Positions 1 to 11,454 of a DNA stretch of 64,000 nucleotides are shown here, one piece after another. How positions within the stretch are numbered: position 1 is the stretch's first letter; each line of letters starts with the position of its first letter. Origin of the DNA: Ascochyta rabiei (taxonomy: Eukaryota > Ascomycota > Dothideomycetes > Pleosporales > Didymellaceae); the NCBI RefSeq assembly GCF_004011695.2, contig NC_082416.1, forward strand, positions 1,178,001 to 1,242,000, written 5' to 3'. The translations under genes were made by a program, and so were the position numbers. The notes under the pieces were generated by a model. That model was not told the DNA's origin. It was given only the letters and a program-made list of their open reading frames with translations, and searched no databases.

Positions 1-1002
1 GGACGTGAAGGATGCGGTAGCCGCGTCGGCGAGGGGGTTTGGGGGAGGTGGGATGCAGTGCTCTCGCGCTGTTAGCGTGGGATTCGGGTCTTCGGTTGTG
101 GTGCGAAGTGGTGGTTGTGGTGGTGTTGTTGTTGTATCGCGAGCTGCGGGATCTCGAGGGCTTGTTTCTTCGCTGCGGGGGCTGGATTCTTGGGCGTGGG
201 CGCTCTGGAGGCCGTGTTCTGACGTCGTGGATGTGGGGGCTGGGGTGCTGAGGTTTGGGCTGGGTGGTGTGTTTGATGGCGGAGAGGTGGGATGAGGTTG
301 CGCATCGAGATGGGCTGGGGATGTGGCGTGTTTGAGGTTGATGCTGTGGTTGGAGTCGGGGGTGAGAGGAGCTGGATCTTGGTGCTTTGTAGTGTCGATC
401 AAAGGTTCGGTCTCGTTTGATTGAGATTGAGAGGACAAAGGGGCGTCAGCGTCTGGACCGTGAGTTGGTGAAGGAGAAGATAGTAAATCGGGCCCCGGCC
501 CAAGACTTGTAGTTAGCTGGGCAATTGTCTTGATCTTTGCCTTCTTGTTGAGTGTGTCTCCACGAAGCGCTGGCTTTGTGACTGAAGCAGTAGTCTGCTT
601 TCGCTTCGCGCTTCTACCAGTCTTTCTTGCATTCCCCTCCTCAAGCCGAGCCTCCGGTTTATGCACGTTCGGAAAAATAACTGGCACATACCCCTCGTGT
701 TCGTTGCTGTCTATCTCTTCATTCATCTTCCTGAAAAATGCGTTGTGCTGCTTCGCAATCATTGGAAAGCTCTCTGTCACGAACTTCGCCATGGCCGTTG
801 CAGACTCCGGCGCACATGCTTTCGCACACATGAGATCGCGGTAGTGTTCATCGTAAATGGACTGTGTTGGAGATGGAAGCTGCCTGAGGGCTTTCAGGAG
901 ATCTTGTTGGGCTGGCTTGGGGAGGTAGTAGCTAAAGCCTCTAGAGGCTGCGACGGCGTATTTGGAGGACTTGTCCGGGCTAGGTTTGCGAGAAGTAGCC
1001 AT
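1..1002 (-). CDS. Hypothetical protein, N-terminal 334 codons (runs off left edge)
   Basis: Reading the minus strand from the ATG at 1002 gives 334 codons with no stop before the window edge, so the gene continues to the left. The first 130 or so residues are of mixed composition. Basic clusters follow (SAKRKQ near residue 131, NKKAKIK near 152) that could be nuclear localisation signals. From about residue 170 the protein is low-complexity, rich in Pro, Ser, Thr and His, and probably disordered. No catalytic motif or family was recognised. Codon use looks genuine, with many C-ending codons. Several overlapping plus-strand ORFs here are shadows of it. Sure that it is coding; function unknown. 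Confidence 0.7.
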   Translation of the reverse strand, partial: MATSRKPSPDKSSKYAVAASRGFSYYLPKPAQQDLLKALRQLPSPTQSIYDEHYRDLMCAKACAPESATAMAKFVTESFPMIAKQHNAFFRKMNEEIDSNEHEGYVPVIFPNVHKPEARLEEGNARKTGRSAKRKQTTASVTKPALRGDTLNKKAKIKTIAQLTTSLGPGPDLLSSPSPTHGPDADAPLSSQSQSNETEPLIDTTKHQDPAPLTPDSNHSINLKHATSPAHLDAQPHPTSPPSNTPPSPNLSTPAPTSTTSEHGLQSAHAQESSPRSEETSPRDPAARDTTTTPPQPPLRTTTEDPNPTLTAREHCIPPPPNPLADAATASFTS

Positions 1003-1419
1003 GGTCGACAAAGTGATACTTTTCGGGGCGGAAGATGTGTTTTGCACGATATCGACGTCAAGCTCAGTCAGTGGTGTGCTTTTTATGGGTGCTTTTGTTA
1101 GCTGAAGTGGCCTTAGATGATCTCGTGGAGCACGGAAAGGTGAGTGAGTGAAAAGCATGCCGCGCAACCTGTGCCGTCCGAACCCTTCCCAAGAGTGTGA
1201 AAAGTGAAATTCCAGTCTATACATTACAAGCGTAGTGTTTTCCCAGCTGATATATTCACTAGAAGCAGGAGAGCACAGCGTGATTGTCAAAACCCGTCCT
1301 CTATATCGAACTCATCCCTACACGGATTGATGTATCGAGACTATTCGGTTGTCGCTGATTTTGTTATTAACGATAAAGCACAAGCCAGGTAGGTATGCTA
1401 GGTTGTCCATCTCTCAGCC
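1003..1419. other. Intergenic spacer between two minus-strand genes
   Basis: Contains the 5' side of the left-edge gene and the 3' side of the kinase gene. No convincing ORF, RNA gene or repeat was seen. Confidence 0.5.
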
Positions 1420-2409
1420 TTACAGCTCTTCTACTCTCTCCACATTTCTTTGCCTGTCCAATACAACCCTGACCATTCTGCCCTTGTCTTTGAAAAGGCC
1501 CTGCCTCAGCGTATCTAGATAAATCTCATAGCTCGGCATATAACCGTCAATGAAAGCCTTGACCTGCTCATCTGACATACCGGATCCTTTCGCCGCGATC
1601 ATCTTGTGCTCTTGCTCCAGTCGCCAGATGTATACATTGTGCAGATCACTAGTGTCGATGTGAACGAAGAAATCAAAATTCTGAGGACCCATAAACGCAT
1701 CGTAATATCGTTTTAGGTTGTCGTTCACCTCCAGCAGATGGGGCAACTGATGCTGCGCAGGAGTGTTGATGGGCAACTGTCCAGCAAGTGCTAGCGAGCG
1801 CTTTTCCTCGACCGCAGAAGCTGGGAGCGGCTGGAAGCCGACGCACCAGCCCTCGAAAACTACGACGTCCGGCTTTCGCGAAACCGAATGCCATGCCGAA
1901 ACAGGTGCGCGGTCACCTTCACCGCTGAACTGACTCTTGTCGAAACTTGGGATTCGGAGCTCGCCCTCCCCACTGTACGATTCCAGCTCTTTGAAGAACC
2001 CCGCTGCCAAATGCTCGTCATGTGTCCCTGGTTGACCTCGTACACGATAGAGTCCGTTTTTGGGATCCTGATCTCTTTGCGACACCAGACCTTCGTGTGT
2101 CTTGTAGAAGTCATCCAGGGATACCGTGATTGTGTTGAGCTGGTGTTCAGACGTGAGAATCTCTACTATCTTTGACGCCCATGTCGACTTTCCGGACCCT
2201 TGCAGTCCTGTGATTCCAAGTACAATTGGCCTCGAGGATAGTTTGCGTTGCTTCTTGATCTCTGGCAACAGTATGTCGAGCGCCCGCCTAATGTTCGACT
2301 CAAGCGTGGACATTGCGGGGTAAATTGGTAGGTGGTCCAGTTGTACAAAGGGAATGAGACTAAGTAAACCACAACTTTGTCCAAGAGAGGTCACAATCTT
2401 CTCGTGCAC
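1420..2409 (-). CDS. P-loop kinase of the D-glycerate 3-kinase / TDA10 family
   Basis: Single-exon ORF of 329 residues. A Walker A motif, GLQGSGKST, lies at residues 68-76. It is followed by TVSLDDFYKTHEGL, the substrate-side signature of the phosphoribulokinase/uridine-kinase-like fold, and later by VVVFEGWCVGF, typical of the D-glycerate kinase group (yeast TDA10/YGR205W, plant GLYK). Known members phosphorylate D-glycerate or are ATP-binding kinases of unproven substrate, so the exact reaction is an inference. The in-frame Met at residue 33 (position 2313) is an alternative and perhaps better start, because the first 32 residues do not look like part of the conserved domain. Length fits the family. 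The gene is divergent from the downstream oxidoreductase. Confidence 0.88.
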   Translation of the reverse strand: MHEKIVTSLGQSCGLLSLIPFVQLDHLPIYPAMSTLESNIRRALDILLPEIKKQRKLSSRPIVLGITGLQGSGKSTWASKIVEILTSEHQLNTITVSLDDFYKTHEGLVSQRDQDPKNGLYRVRGQPGTHDEHLAAGFFKELESYSGEGELRIPSFDKSQFSGEGDRAPVSAWHSVSRKPDVVVFEGWCVGFQPLPASAVEEKRSLALAGQLPINTPAQHQLPHLLEVNDNLKRYYDAFMGPQNFDFFVHIDTSDLHNVYIWRLEQEHKMIAAKGSGMSDEQVKAFIDGYMPSYEIYLDTLRQGLFKDKGRMVRVVLDRQRNVERVEEL

Positions 2410-2915
2410 TTTAGACTATGAGATTGTAGCAAGTACAATGTCCGGAGTGACGGAGAAAGAAAGGCCTAAACACGGCGTCGGCTAGGCCTTCTCCCCGCAT
2501 CTTCTTGGCATCTTGGACTAGATAGCTCTTGCTTACGACAGTTAGAGGATTTTGTCGTAGTATCTGTGGCTATCGGCAGGCAAATATTAGACCAACACGT
2601 CAAAGGAGATGCGAAGAATCTTCTTGGGGAATGGTACATAATGGAGAGGTGAAGAGTCCTGGTGTTGCAGCTACTGAATCCTTGCTTATCTCCGATATCG
2701 ACTTAAACCCGAGCACGCAACTGCCACTCGCAATGAGCCCATGACGACCTCCTGGCATCAAACACCCTCTACGATTGAATCCAGGCCTATCGGCGTAACT
2801 CTTCTTATTGTTTTGTATCGTTACACTTAGCGGAAACCTGCTGTCCGAGCAACAAGTGTGTCATCACCTTTCGACAGCCTTCCACAAGTTAATAGATCAG
2901 TCAACCCGTACCACG
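2410..2915. other. Divergent intergenic region between kinase and oxidoreductase
   Basis: About 500 bases separate the two divergent genes, so both promoters and 5' UTRs should lie here. An in-frame upstream ATG for the oxidoreductase exists at 2808. I saw no clear TATA box. Confidence 0.4.
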
Positions 2916-4471
2916 ATGAAACAAGCCGACAATTCTAGCGCTGAGATTGCAGGTGCTGGTAGCGTCACGCTGAATAACTCTCCCGCCGCCCTCAATGTTG
3001 AAGAATATGCCGCTTCCCCGACCAATTCAATAAGAACTGGATTACCAAAACAGCGTGGGCAGTCACTATCGTATTGGCTTCAACAAGTCCGTTCTGATCC
3101 GCTATTGGACCATAGAACCACAGGAGACTTGCCAAAGGATTCCGACACTGTGATTATCGGATCAGGGATTACAGGTACACTTGTTGCTCGAGAGCACCTT
3201 CGCACTTTCCCAAACAGAAGCTTAGTGGTCATTGAAGCACGCGAGTTCTGCTCGGGAGCAACTGGACGCAACGCCGGACACTGCAAGCCTGATCAGTGGC
3301 GAGGTTTCGGCAAGTTCGAAAAGGCGTACGGCAAAGAGCAAGCTATCAAGATTCTGCAAAACGAAGCAGACACCTGGAATGCACTCGTCGCTTACGTAAG
3401 GGACCATAACGTAGACTGCGATCTTTGGCTTGGCGATACATTAGACGTGCCAGTTGATGATGAAGTTGCAAAGGTGGCCAAGGAGACTTTTGACAGGTAC
3501 AGAGAAGCTGGTGGGAAAGTAGACCACATCAAGGTCACACAAGACCCTGCTGAGGCAGCGCGACGATCGAGGATCAAGTATGCAAAGGCGTGCTATGCAT
3601 GGCAAGCGTCGACTCTTCAGCCTTGGAAGTTGACGGCTCACATCATGCGCGAGAACCTCGAGAGTGGTGCCAACTTGCAAACGTATACAGTCGCGACTTC
3701 TATCTCGGAAGCCACTGAAGGACAAAGGAAGTGGATTATTCATACCGATCGTGGCAACATCACATGCAACAACGTCGTTCATGCCACAAATGCCTACAGT
3801 GCTGCTCTTGAGCCGTCATTACGAGGTGTCATTACGCCGAAGCCGCACATTTGTACGAAAGTAGTACCACCGCGGGTTGCCAGTGGTTCCCAAGCCATTC
3901 GGAATTCTTACGGCGTTCTTCTTCCGGACGGTGCCCTCTTCAGCATCAACCCTCGCTGCACTGCTGATGGAAATGTCATGTTTGGTGGATCGAATCCTGG
4001 CCAACAGGCGCTTGATGATTGGGTCGAAAGACATCCTGAGAATTGCATCAACGATGGTCTGTTGAACGTTGAAGGTGTGACTCAATGCGTCAAAAGCTTC
4101 ATCATCCAAAACTTCGAGGGATGGGCTGATGTTCATTATGGGCCAGGAGAGGGGATCGAATACAGCTGGAGCGGCATCATCGGGTTAAGTGTCGACGGTG
4201 TGCCCTTCGTGGGAGAAATTCCTAGCAAGCGCGGACAGTGGATCTGCGCCGGACATCATGGACAGTATGTTGATCAGATTGCACATTTCACATGACAACA
4301 CTAACTTCGAGCAGCGGTATGGCACGAATTTTCACAGCAGCGCCTGGTCTTGTGAAGCTCATGAGCGGCGAATCTTGGATTGCAACTGGTCTTCCGGAGG
4401 TGTATCAAATCACAACAGAACGATTGGCAAGACTCAAGAGCACATCGGCCTCGAAAGTCGCAACTGTTTGA
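2916..4471 (+). CDS. FAD-dependent oxidoreductase (DAO family), two exons
   Basis: Exons 2916-4264 and 4315-4471 encode 501 residues. Residues 82-87 are GSGITG in a Rossmann-type dinucleotide-binding motif (VIIGSGITGT). Further on is CSGATGRNAGHCKPD, a hallmark of fungal DAO/glycine-oxidase-like flavoproteins related to gamma-glutamylputrescine oxidase. The reading frame in exon 1 ends soon after AGHHG. A 50-base intron (GTATGT..CTAAC..GAGCAG, 4265-4314) joins to GMARIFTAAPG, which restores the conserved C-terminal GHGM segment. The ATG at 2808 is in frame and would add 36 residues without similarity to the domain. I prefer 2916. The substrate (amine or amino acid) cannot be told from sequence. 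Confidence 0.88.
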
Positions 4472-6985
4472 AATTCAACCGACCAAAACAGTGTTGGGAA
4501 GTTCACACCTGCTGTGAGTGACTCTTTCGATTGTAAATTGAATCAGACTTGCATAGCCTTGAGTTCCTTTGTTTCTTCTTTCTACCTTTTATGAACCCTT
4601 TCGTAGTGCTCCCTGGCCGCTATTTACCGAAACAAGGCGTTGTGTCAGGCAAGTCGCCACATCGCATAAAAATGGCAGCGTGGACCGTTTATGCAGCCGT
4701 TGTGCAACCATCAACCACGGTTCTGAGACGGCAGAGGCGTGCACATCAGGTAATTTGCGACAGGACGAACCGTGGAACAGATACCGTATTCGACACTTGG
4801 CCACGCGACTTGCCTGACAGGGTAATATCACAAATGCAAGGATTGCGTTAAGACATGGATGTGTGGAATCGCGGGACAGAACCGTGGTTGCTGTTGTGGC
4901 AAGGAAAGCTTGCAGTGTCTTCATTGCCTCTCAATTCAAAGTTGCCGCGCGCCAATACTGCCTTGTGGGGTCTATGACATCAGGGTCCGAACTTTGGCGC
5001 CAAGACACAACGCGTGGTGGCTATAACTGACAAACAGCAGCACTCAACGCGGTCAATAACGTGACCAGCACACTTTAAAGCGTGAAGAAGTCTCTTCATC
5101 ATATCTGACAGATATCGAGAACGCGTTGTTGACCGTACAAAATTAGGCTTTAGATGTGAGAGCAGGAATACATGTTATTTTGCAAAGACAAGACCGCGAT
5201 GACGGGATCCGGAGAGCTGTTCGGTAGCGATTCCGGCTCGAGACGAGCTGAACAGCGTCAGCATCTTTTGAACAAGCCATTTCCACTAATAGTAAAGCAA
5301 GGCTAAAGAAGCTAATAGTGCTACATTTGTAAGTCAGGCATGTGCTTCTAGGCTGATGTCCACCACAGTCAATAGTCCTGGTAAACTAGGAATCTATGGC
5401 CAGCAAGAGGCTGTACAAAGTATCTTAAGACTCAAGCAAGATATAGATACTCGCTGAGGGTATTGCAGAAGTAACTTTGCGGGTTTCAGATATCTCCATT
5501 AATATGGCAGCCTGTGTTGTTCCCATGCATCTCTATTTAGCTATCCTTTTGAAAGAGAGTACTAGGAGGGTGTGTTGGTATTAGCGTTGGCGAGACTATT
5601 TTGCTCATGGGAACAGTTCTAGGCCATCAGCCTTGAGGCGTGCTTAGGGATACTGGATCTCGCAGAGCTCAAGTGTCTCCTAGCATATATCAGTGTGTAT
5701 TCGGTTTGATAATGAGCATGGGAGTAGCAATTTACTTCGTCAAGCCAACAAGGGGCTTGGAGATACCATCTGTTAAACTTGTACTGCTTAGCATCAGCAG
5801 TGTTGCATTGGTGATGTTAAGAATGGAACAAACATGCCTTTAATTTGTAGTTGCCCCATCCAAACCTTTCCTTGCATATCTCCAAGAGCTTTTCGTCGTC
5901 TATGTATCGGTCTTCGATGATCTGAGCTGAGGGGTACATCGGAGCTGCTGTGGAGAACTTGGGAAGTGGCATCATGTTTGCCCTTGTGAGTGCAGCAGCC
6001 GCTTTAGAATTCAAATGCCTTCTCAGAGTGGGAAAGAATACAAGGGAGGGTTGTTGTCGGTTGAGTGATATTTGCCAGCCCACTAGGTCGCGAAGCGGAC
6101 CACTGTAAGCAGTCAAGAGAGCGAAATCGGGGGGTCACTGCCCAACGGGCTGTGTCAAGAGAGCCTGGAAGAGAGCCTACATGTTCTAGATGACCTGACA
6201 GACTGCCACGTCTTCGCTGGCTCAGCTCACGCAGCAGTTTCTTAGAGTGACCCAATCAAGCTTACAACCTACCCTGCCCATGGCCGAGGCCTTGTTTCGT
6301 ACCCACGAGCATCCTGCATTGCATCATGCAGGTATGCATCTCCAAAAAACAAGACAGTCATCCATAGCAATAGTATTCAATATAGCGCTCGTCCGTACTG
6401 AGCGGAATGTGTCACCGGAGTCGCGACTAAACTCTAACGTGGCGATACACTGGCCCATATCCAGGTCGACAGGAACTTAGTGGACTCATTGACTGGTTCT
6501 GTGATGCAAAGACGGACATCATTGATGTGTTGGCGATGCATGAAGACATCGTTAGCTTGCCAGAACTGCAAGGCGCTGCACATCCTTCCACATGCCGTCA
6601 GGTAACGACTTGGGTCAGTGGTTGAAGTCAGAAGCAGGTGAGGTTGGTCCAGAAGAAACATTCGTAGACGCGAGACATACGGTGTTTTTGTGAACTGGTA
6701 GAATTGTTGTAGAACGAGACGCAGTTGCCAGAGGGCGATGGTGATCATCGACAGCACGCTAGCGAGCTAATCGAGTTAGCGTCACATGCAGCGCGCTGAC
6801 GTGCAAGGCTCCTGCCTCTCAGCCTTCCTCGTTTACACCCAGAACAGTATCATGCACAGTCAAGGAATACTGAATCATCTTGTTGCATCTTTATTTATAG
6901 ATGCTCACTCAAGCTGTATTTTACCAAGAGCCGAGATGAAAGGCGCATCCTCACCTGCCGACTAACACTGTACGACGTCTGTACC
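4472..6985. other. Long gene-poor stretch
   Basis: No gene can be supported across these 2.5 kb. Short ORFs occur on both strands without recognisable domains. The only one with protein-like composition is the minus-strand ORF at 5817-6116, listed separately. No long repeats or RNA genes were seen. Confidence 0.45.
5817..6116 (-). CDS. Possible exon or remnant of an unrecognised gene
   Basis: The C-terminal half of this 99-codon frame (around IIEDRYIDDEKLLEICKERF) has the charge pattern of a real globular protein, unlike its surroundings. A TTACAG acceptor-like site sits at its upstream end, so it may be a last exon. There is no ATG at its beginning, and no family was recognised. It may be a gene relic. 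Low confidence. Confidence 0.22.
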   Translation of the reverse strand: MTAYSGPLRDLVGWQISLNRQQPSLVFFPTLRRHLNSKAAAALTRANMMPLPKFSTAAPMYPSAQIIEDRYIDDEKLLEICKERFGWGNYKLKACLFHS

Positions 6986-8948
6986 ATGGAAGCCACTGAA
7001 TACTTCAAGCGAACTCTGTTCTACGATAGAAGTCCTGCAGCAAACGAATACTATGAACGATCTGCAGAGCGGATATTTGAAAAAAACTCCTCGAAAACTC
7101 AGATAGACGTTCACGTTCAATTCTGCAACGACGATAGTCAGTGCAAAGGAAACAACAAAGATGAACCCTCAGGCAACCTAAAACACACAGGCGTCTTTGA
7201 AAACCATCGAGAGAAAGAGCATAGGAATGGTCAACGATTGCCTTTGCAGACTGGACCGGATGTCCAGCACGCAGCCGACGGAGGCGGCCACTCAATCAGC
7301 TATGAAAAGGATTCACCGTCGGGAGGTCATCGTACCTCAGACGAGGACGATAGTTGGTCTTTGTCGAGCCAGACATCCAGTACAGCTCTACCGTCTGGGA
7401 TGGACCAGCGTCAAGCAGACTCAGGTCCGCCGCTTTACCCTGGACTTCCCAAATTGGCGTTCACCGACATTAAGCCTAGCGAGATCGAAAGTTTCGTCGA
7501 ACGTACAAAGCTCGACTTCCGAGTCTTCTACCTACGACAGAGACACTCATACAGCCGCCTGCAGATCACCAAGGAAGAGTTTGAGAGGTTGCTTGCGTCC
7601 TGCCATGTCTTCCCTCGGTTCAGCGAATACGTGATAGGATTTGGCATCAAAACTAGTGAACTTGAAGTGGGGCCTCCACCTCTTAAGTTTCGACCCATTT
7701 GTACATCTTATGGAAACCAGTATCGCGGCTTTGGTAGGTTCTCGTGTCCGTCAAGATACTCATTGCTGAACGAAGTAGAGTGTGCGTACATCCTGCGATA
7801 TGTCGAGAGGACAAATCGACCCGGTGAGAGAAAGCCTTGGTCGTTGCGCCAATTCGCTGTCTACCATCGGTTCAAGCCTTCTCTGCAAAGTCGGTGTTCG
7901 ACATGGATTCTGGTCGGAGCATCGGAAAGGACGGTAACGCGTCTTGATCAATATGCTAGAAGTGTGGACGATTTGATCGATGCCAATCCAATTGAGCTGC
8001 ATGCTATTTTTCTTGACACCGTTATCACAAGTTGGAGACCTTACTTGTCTTATCTCACACAGCTCGTTTCCGAACAGGTATTTAGCCCCATTTGGATTTC
8101 AGGGTCAATACTGACTGGAAGCAGTCCAGCAAAGCTTCCGGTGTGTCAATACGCATCGAAAAAGAAGAAGAGGAAAGTTTCGTCTCAATCAATGTTGAAG
8201 ATCATCAGCAACTGAAGCAAATTGAAGATTATGTAGCTGATCTAATCCTGTGTCTTGATTCGACCTCAGATACCCTGACTACGCTGAGAGAGATGTATGA
8301 GCAACACTGTGAGCATCAGCAAAATACTATACGCCGATTTCAGAATCGAACTGGATCAGCGCATACCGATGCGGTTGCGGTTGCTCTTACGGAAAAAGCG
8401 AAAGAGATCACATACACCCGTAGAAAAGCTGAGTCTCTGCTGTCGAAGGTTCAAAACACCAGGACACTGGTAAGATGAGTGTCTTTCTAAAGTCTTTCTG
8501 TCGTCCTAACTCTGTAATGCTGACTATAAATCCAAAGATCTCATCATTGCTTGAAAGGCAAAGCGGTTGTAACATCGATCAACAGATAGCTGCACTCCAA
8601 CAACTTGAGCAACAATGACAAGAGGAAAACACTATTATGAGAGCAATTGCCGAGAAAAATAGTCGCGACTCTTCTAGTATGCGGGTGCTTACTATCATCA
8701 CTATGATATACCTGCCGTGTACGATCGTATCCAACTTCTATTCCACACAGTTCGTCAATCAGACAGAGCTGGACGGGGGCATCAAGAGACTTGCTTACGC
8801 GCAAAATGCTTGGCTTTTCTTCGCCATATCGCTTCCTCTGACCGTATTCACATTTCTGGTGTGGTACTCGTGGGTGCATGCGGACTGCATGCGAAGAGTA
8901 TTAGCATCCCGGTCATCTCTAGCTAGGAAGGCTGAGCTACCTCAATGA
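6986..8948 (+). pseudogene. CorA-like Mg2+ transporter-type membrane protein, broken
   Basis: The first frame (6986 to about 8088) starts at an ATG and encodes a soluble region with an EIESFVERTKLDFRVFYL-type block of fungal CorA-like proteins. The downstream frames give helical segments and then two membrane helices (around LTIITMIYLPCTIVSNFY and NAWLFFAISLPLTVFTFLVW), matching the CorA C-terminus. The usual GMN loop is absent. Two lesions interrupt it. One is a one-base frame change near the CCCC run at 8086-8089. The other is an in-frame TGA at 8616-8618 in exon 3 (CAA TGA CAA, most simply CGA to TGA). A normal intron lies at 8470-8537 (GTAAGA..AAAG). Either this is a recent pseudogene or one lesion is a sequencing error. 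Confidence 0.75.
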
Positions 8949-9794
8949 CTTGCTTTCGATATCAGGATCTTTCGTAAGGCTTGAACATGTGGGGCGGAGC
9001 AGGAAAGTCCTAGCCTACCAGGAGTATATCTGCCGCTTTTGTGGCTTTCCGACCACTGAAGCCTGCAGAAAATTTATATGCAATCAGTGCTTAATCGCCA
9101 TATGGTCCTCCAGACTATTCATGTATTAGCCTCTCATCCAGTAGTTCTTGCTGTCTTCGCATTGAGGGTCGGCTCAGAAGGCCCTGGACGCGGGTTGCGC
9201 TTAGCATTCACACGCTTCCGTACTAGTTCGCCTCCATCGCCCGCTCCCTGCCGATAGAAGCGACCACTGCCGGTACTGGAAAACGCCTTGATCAGCACTT
9301 GCGACCCCGCCTCCGGCTTCTTGGGCACATCACCACTTGCACTGCCACTTTTGCTCTCATTGTATTGACCGGTTTTTGGGTGCAACGCTTTCTATCTTGA
9401 GGCGACCAATAGTAACAACATTCCCGTCAAGCGTAAGTGCTGAGATTTACAGATAAAAACCCCACAGGTTCACTCAATGATTTCTGACCATACAAACCGG
9501 TGCTTGGGGCTATAGCTTACAGCATCGAGCGGCTTACAACCACCAAGCTCGATTACTGCGGCTTCATTGCCTCGTTGCCTTCTTCTTCGATCGAAGATAA
9601 AAGGTCTCGAGCGCACATAGTCGTGCTAGTTTACTCCATGAGCCACCGCTTCTATTCAACCGTGGCTTGCGGCCCCTAAACGGAGTTCTGTTTTGGCACT
9701 GCATCACGTGCTGTGCTTTCAGCCCTTTCCCAATCGACAATCTGATACCCAGTACCAGATAGCTCGCCAAACATTTCCCTATACCATTGCCTAA
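8949..9794. other. Spacer with one doubtful minus-strand ORF
   Basis: An 83-codon minus-strand ORF at 9134-9385 is rich in Gly, Ser, Lys and Pro (starts MHPKTGQYNESKSGSASGD). It could be a small disordered protein but has no recognised family, and I cannot support it as a gene. The rest holds the promoter region of the kinase-like gene. Confidence 0.35.
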
Positions 9795-11454
9795 ATGGAC
9801 CCAAAACTAGAAAATGCCGCTGAAGTCCTCGACTATATGGACGAACACATGGCAACGACCGAGTTCAGGGGAGAGACACAAAAGTTTCTACCAAACCCGA
9901 ATTTTGACATTGTCACATCCGAACGCGTCATTCGCAATCTGGTCTCGAAAGATAGACAGCTGTACATAGGAGAGCTGGAAAACGAAGAATTCGTCCACAG
10001 GGTTCGTCGGGAGGGTCGTAAAATGTTTGCCACATGTATCTTTGGCGAATTCCCTTTGACTTGCCTCAAGGCATTGTTTGAAGATGGTCTCAGCGATGCA
10101 AAATTTCCGTTTGAAGAAAAGGACTGTCCAGGACAGATTAAGAAGCGAAAGTTCTGTGGATCTTTCATCGGGAACCAGAAACTGTTCAATCCAGCATATT
10201 TACATACGAACTCGGAGCAGAAGTGGGACGGCCGAGTGACGAAACCTATTGAATATAGCGAGAGCAAGAGCGCGTTACTTGGCCAAGGAGCTTTCGGCGA
10301 TGTTTACGAAATTCGGATACATCCCAGCCAGCGGTCATTCTCAAGTGTAAGTTACGTTGCTATGCTCAAGTGTATGCCGTTAACCGTTCTGCTAGGGTGC
10401 AAACAAGTGTGGCTTCTTTGCGATGAAGGTTACGCAACACGAAGGAACACGAGAAGTGTCGTTTCACCGCGCCATGGCGAACTTGTCGCACCACCATCTC
10501 CTCAAGTGCCTTGCTAGCTTCACATTCAGCTCACAATACAACATGATCTACGAAAAAGCTGACTGCGATGTCGAAAAATTCATGGCGAGGTATTCTGATC
10601 CTCGGAAGCTACCTGGTATGACGTCCGACAACCTGGCACAGCAACTTTTTGGACTAGCCGATGCCCTCTCTGTCATACACAATCAAGGCCAATCCGAGCC
10701 TGCAAACAGCGCAACCCTGCTTGTTCCAGGTGCTGAAAACCAGAAAACAGGATACATTCACGACATCAAGCCTGAAAATCTCCTCATGTTTATCTATAAC
10801 CAGAACGGCAAGAAGACCTATTGGTTCCGGCTATCGGGTTTCTCGTGCGCAAAAGTAGTTGACGTCTTGACTTCCGTCAGCGGTAAAAACAGGCACAGCT
10901 GGAAAACCGTCAGTAAGGCAGGCACTCCAGTATATCGAGCACCGGAAGCCACCGCTAAAGGGAAGACTTCTCGTCCATACGATCTTTGGTCGCTTGGTTG
11001 CGTTTACCTTGAGCTTTTAGTATGGTTTCTTGATGGATACACTGCATTGACAGAATTTCGTGAGAAACGCGAATGCCTTGTCAGTCCTGGTGGTAGAGAA
11101 GACGAAGGCTTTTATTACACTCCCAAGGAGAACGACCAATTCAGACTACGGGAGGTGGTCTTACAGAGGATTGAAAGTGTGACAAGCCGTTGCAAAGGGC
11201 CCCTTAAGGATATTGCCAACGCCATCCCCAAACTACTACAAATCGATCCACAACAGCGACCAAGTGCGAAGAGCTTGGTGGAAGATCTGAAACACATCAA
11301 TACAGGTGCAAGACCACCTGTCGAAGTTGGACCGTCTGAGCAGTCAAACTTCGCAGGTACCAGTCATCTATCCGTTCCTTTGTACGTGTCTGACTCCGAC
11401 TCCGACCCCAATTTTGGTAGTGTAGTAAGGATTCAACAACCCACCAACAAGTAA
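9795..11454 (+). CDS. Protein kinase-fold protein with degenerate DFG (probable pseudokinase)
   Basis: Exons 9795-10346 and 10396-11454 (intron GTAAGT..GCTAG, 49 bases, phase 0) encode 536 residues. Residues 1-155 form an N-terminal region I do not recognise. The kinase domain follows: glycine loop GQGAFG at 163-168, the ATP-binding lysine in FFAMKV at 195, catalytic-loop HDIKPENLL starting at 306, APE at 366-368, and YDLWSLGCVYLELL after it. The metal-binding DFG is replaced by GFS (residues 332-334), and the residue before the catalytic-loop Asp is His instead of Arg or Gly. Loss of the DFG Asp suggests weak or no catalysis, though such proteins can still bind nucleotide or act as scaffolds. 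The reading frame is otherwise intact, so this looks like a divergent functional gene and not decay. Confidence 0.85.

Noticed and set aside
5..305. Plus-strand ORFs at the left edge
   Set aside because: They overlap the long minus-strand frame starting at 1002 and are Gly/Val-rich shadows of its Pro/Thr-rich part.
1888..2384. ORFs on both strands inside the glycerate-kinase-like gene
   Set aside because: Shadows of the clear P-loop kinase frame.
8078..8102. A 25-base intron in the CorA-like gene
   Set aside because: GT..AG ends exist, but 25 bases is far below the 47-53 bases typical in this window, and splicing there does not restore the downstream frame.
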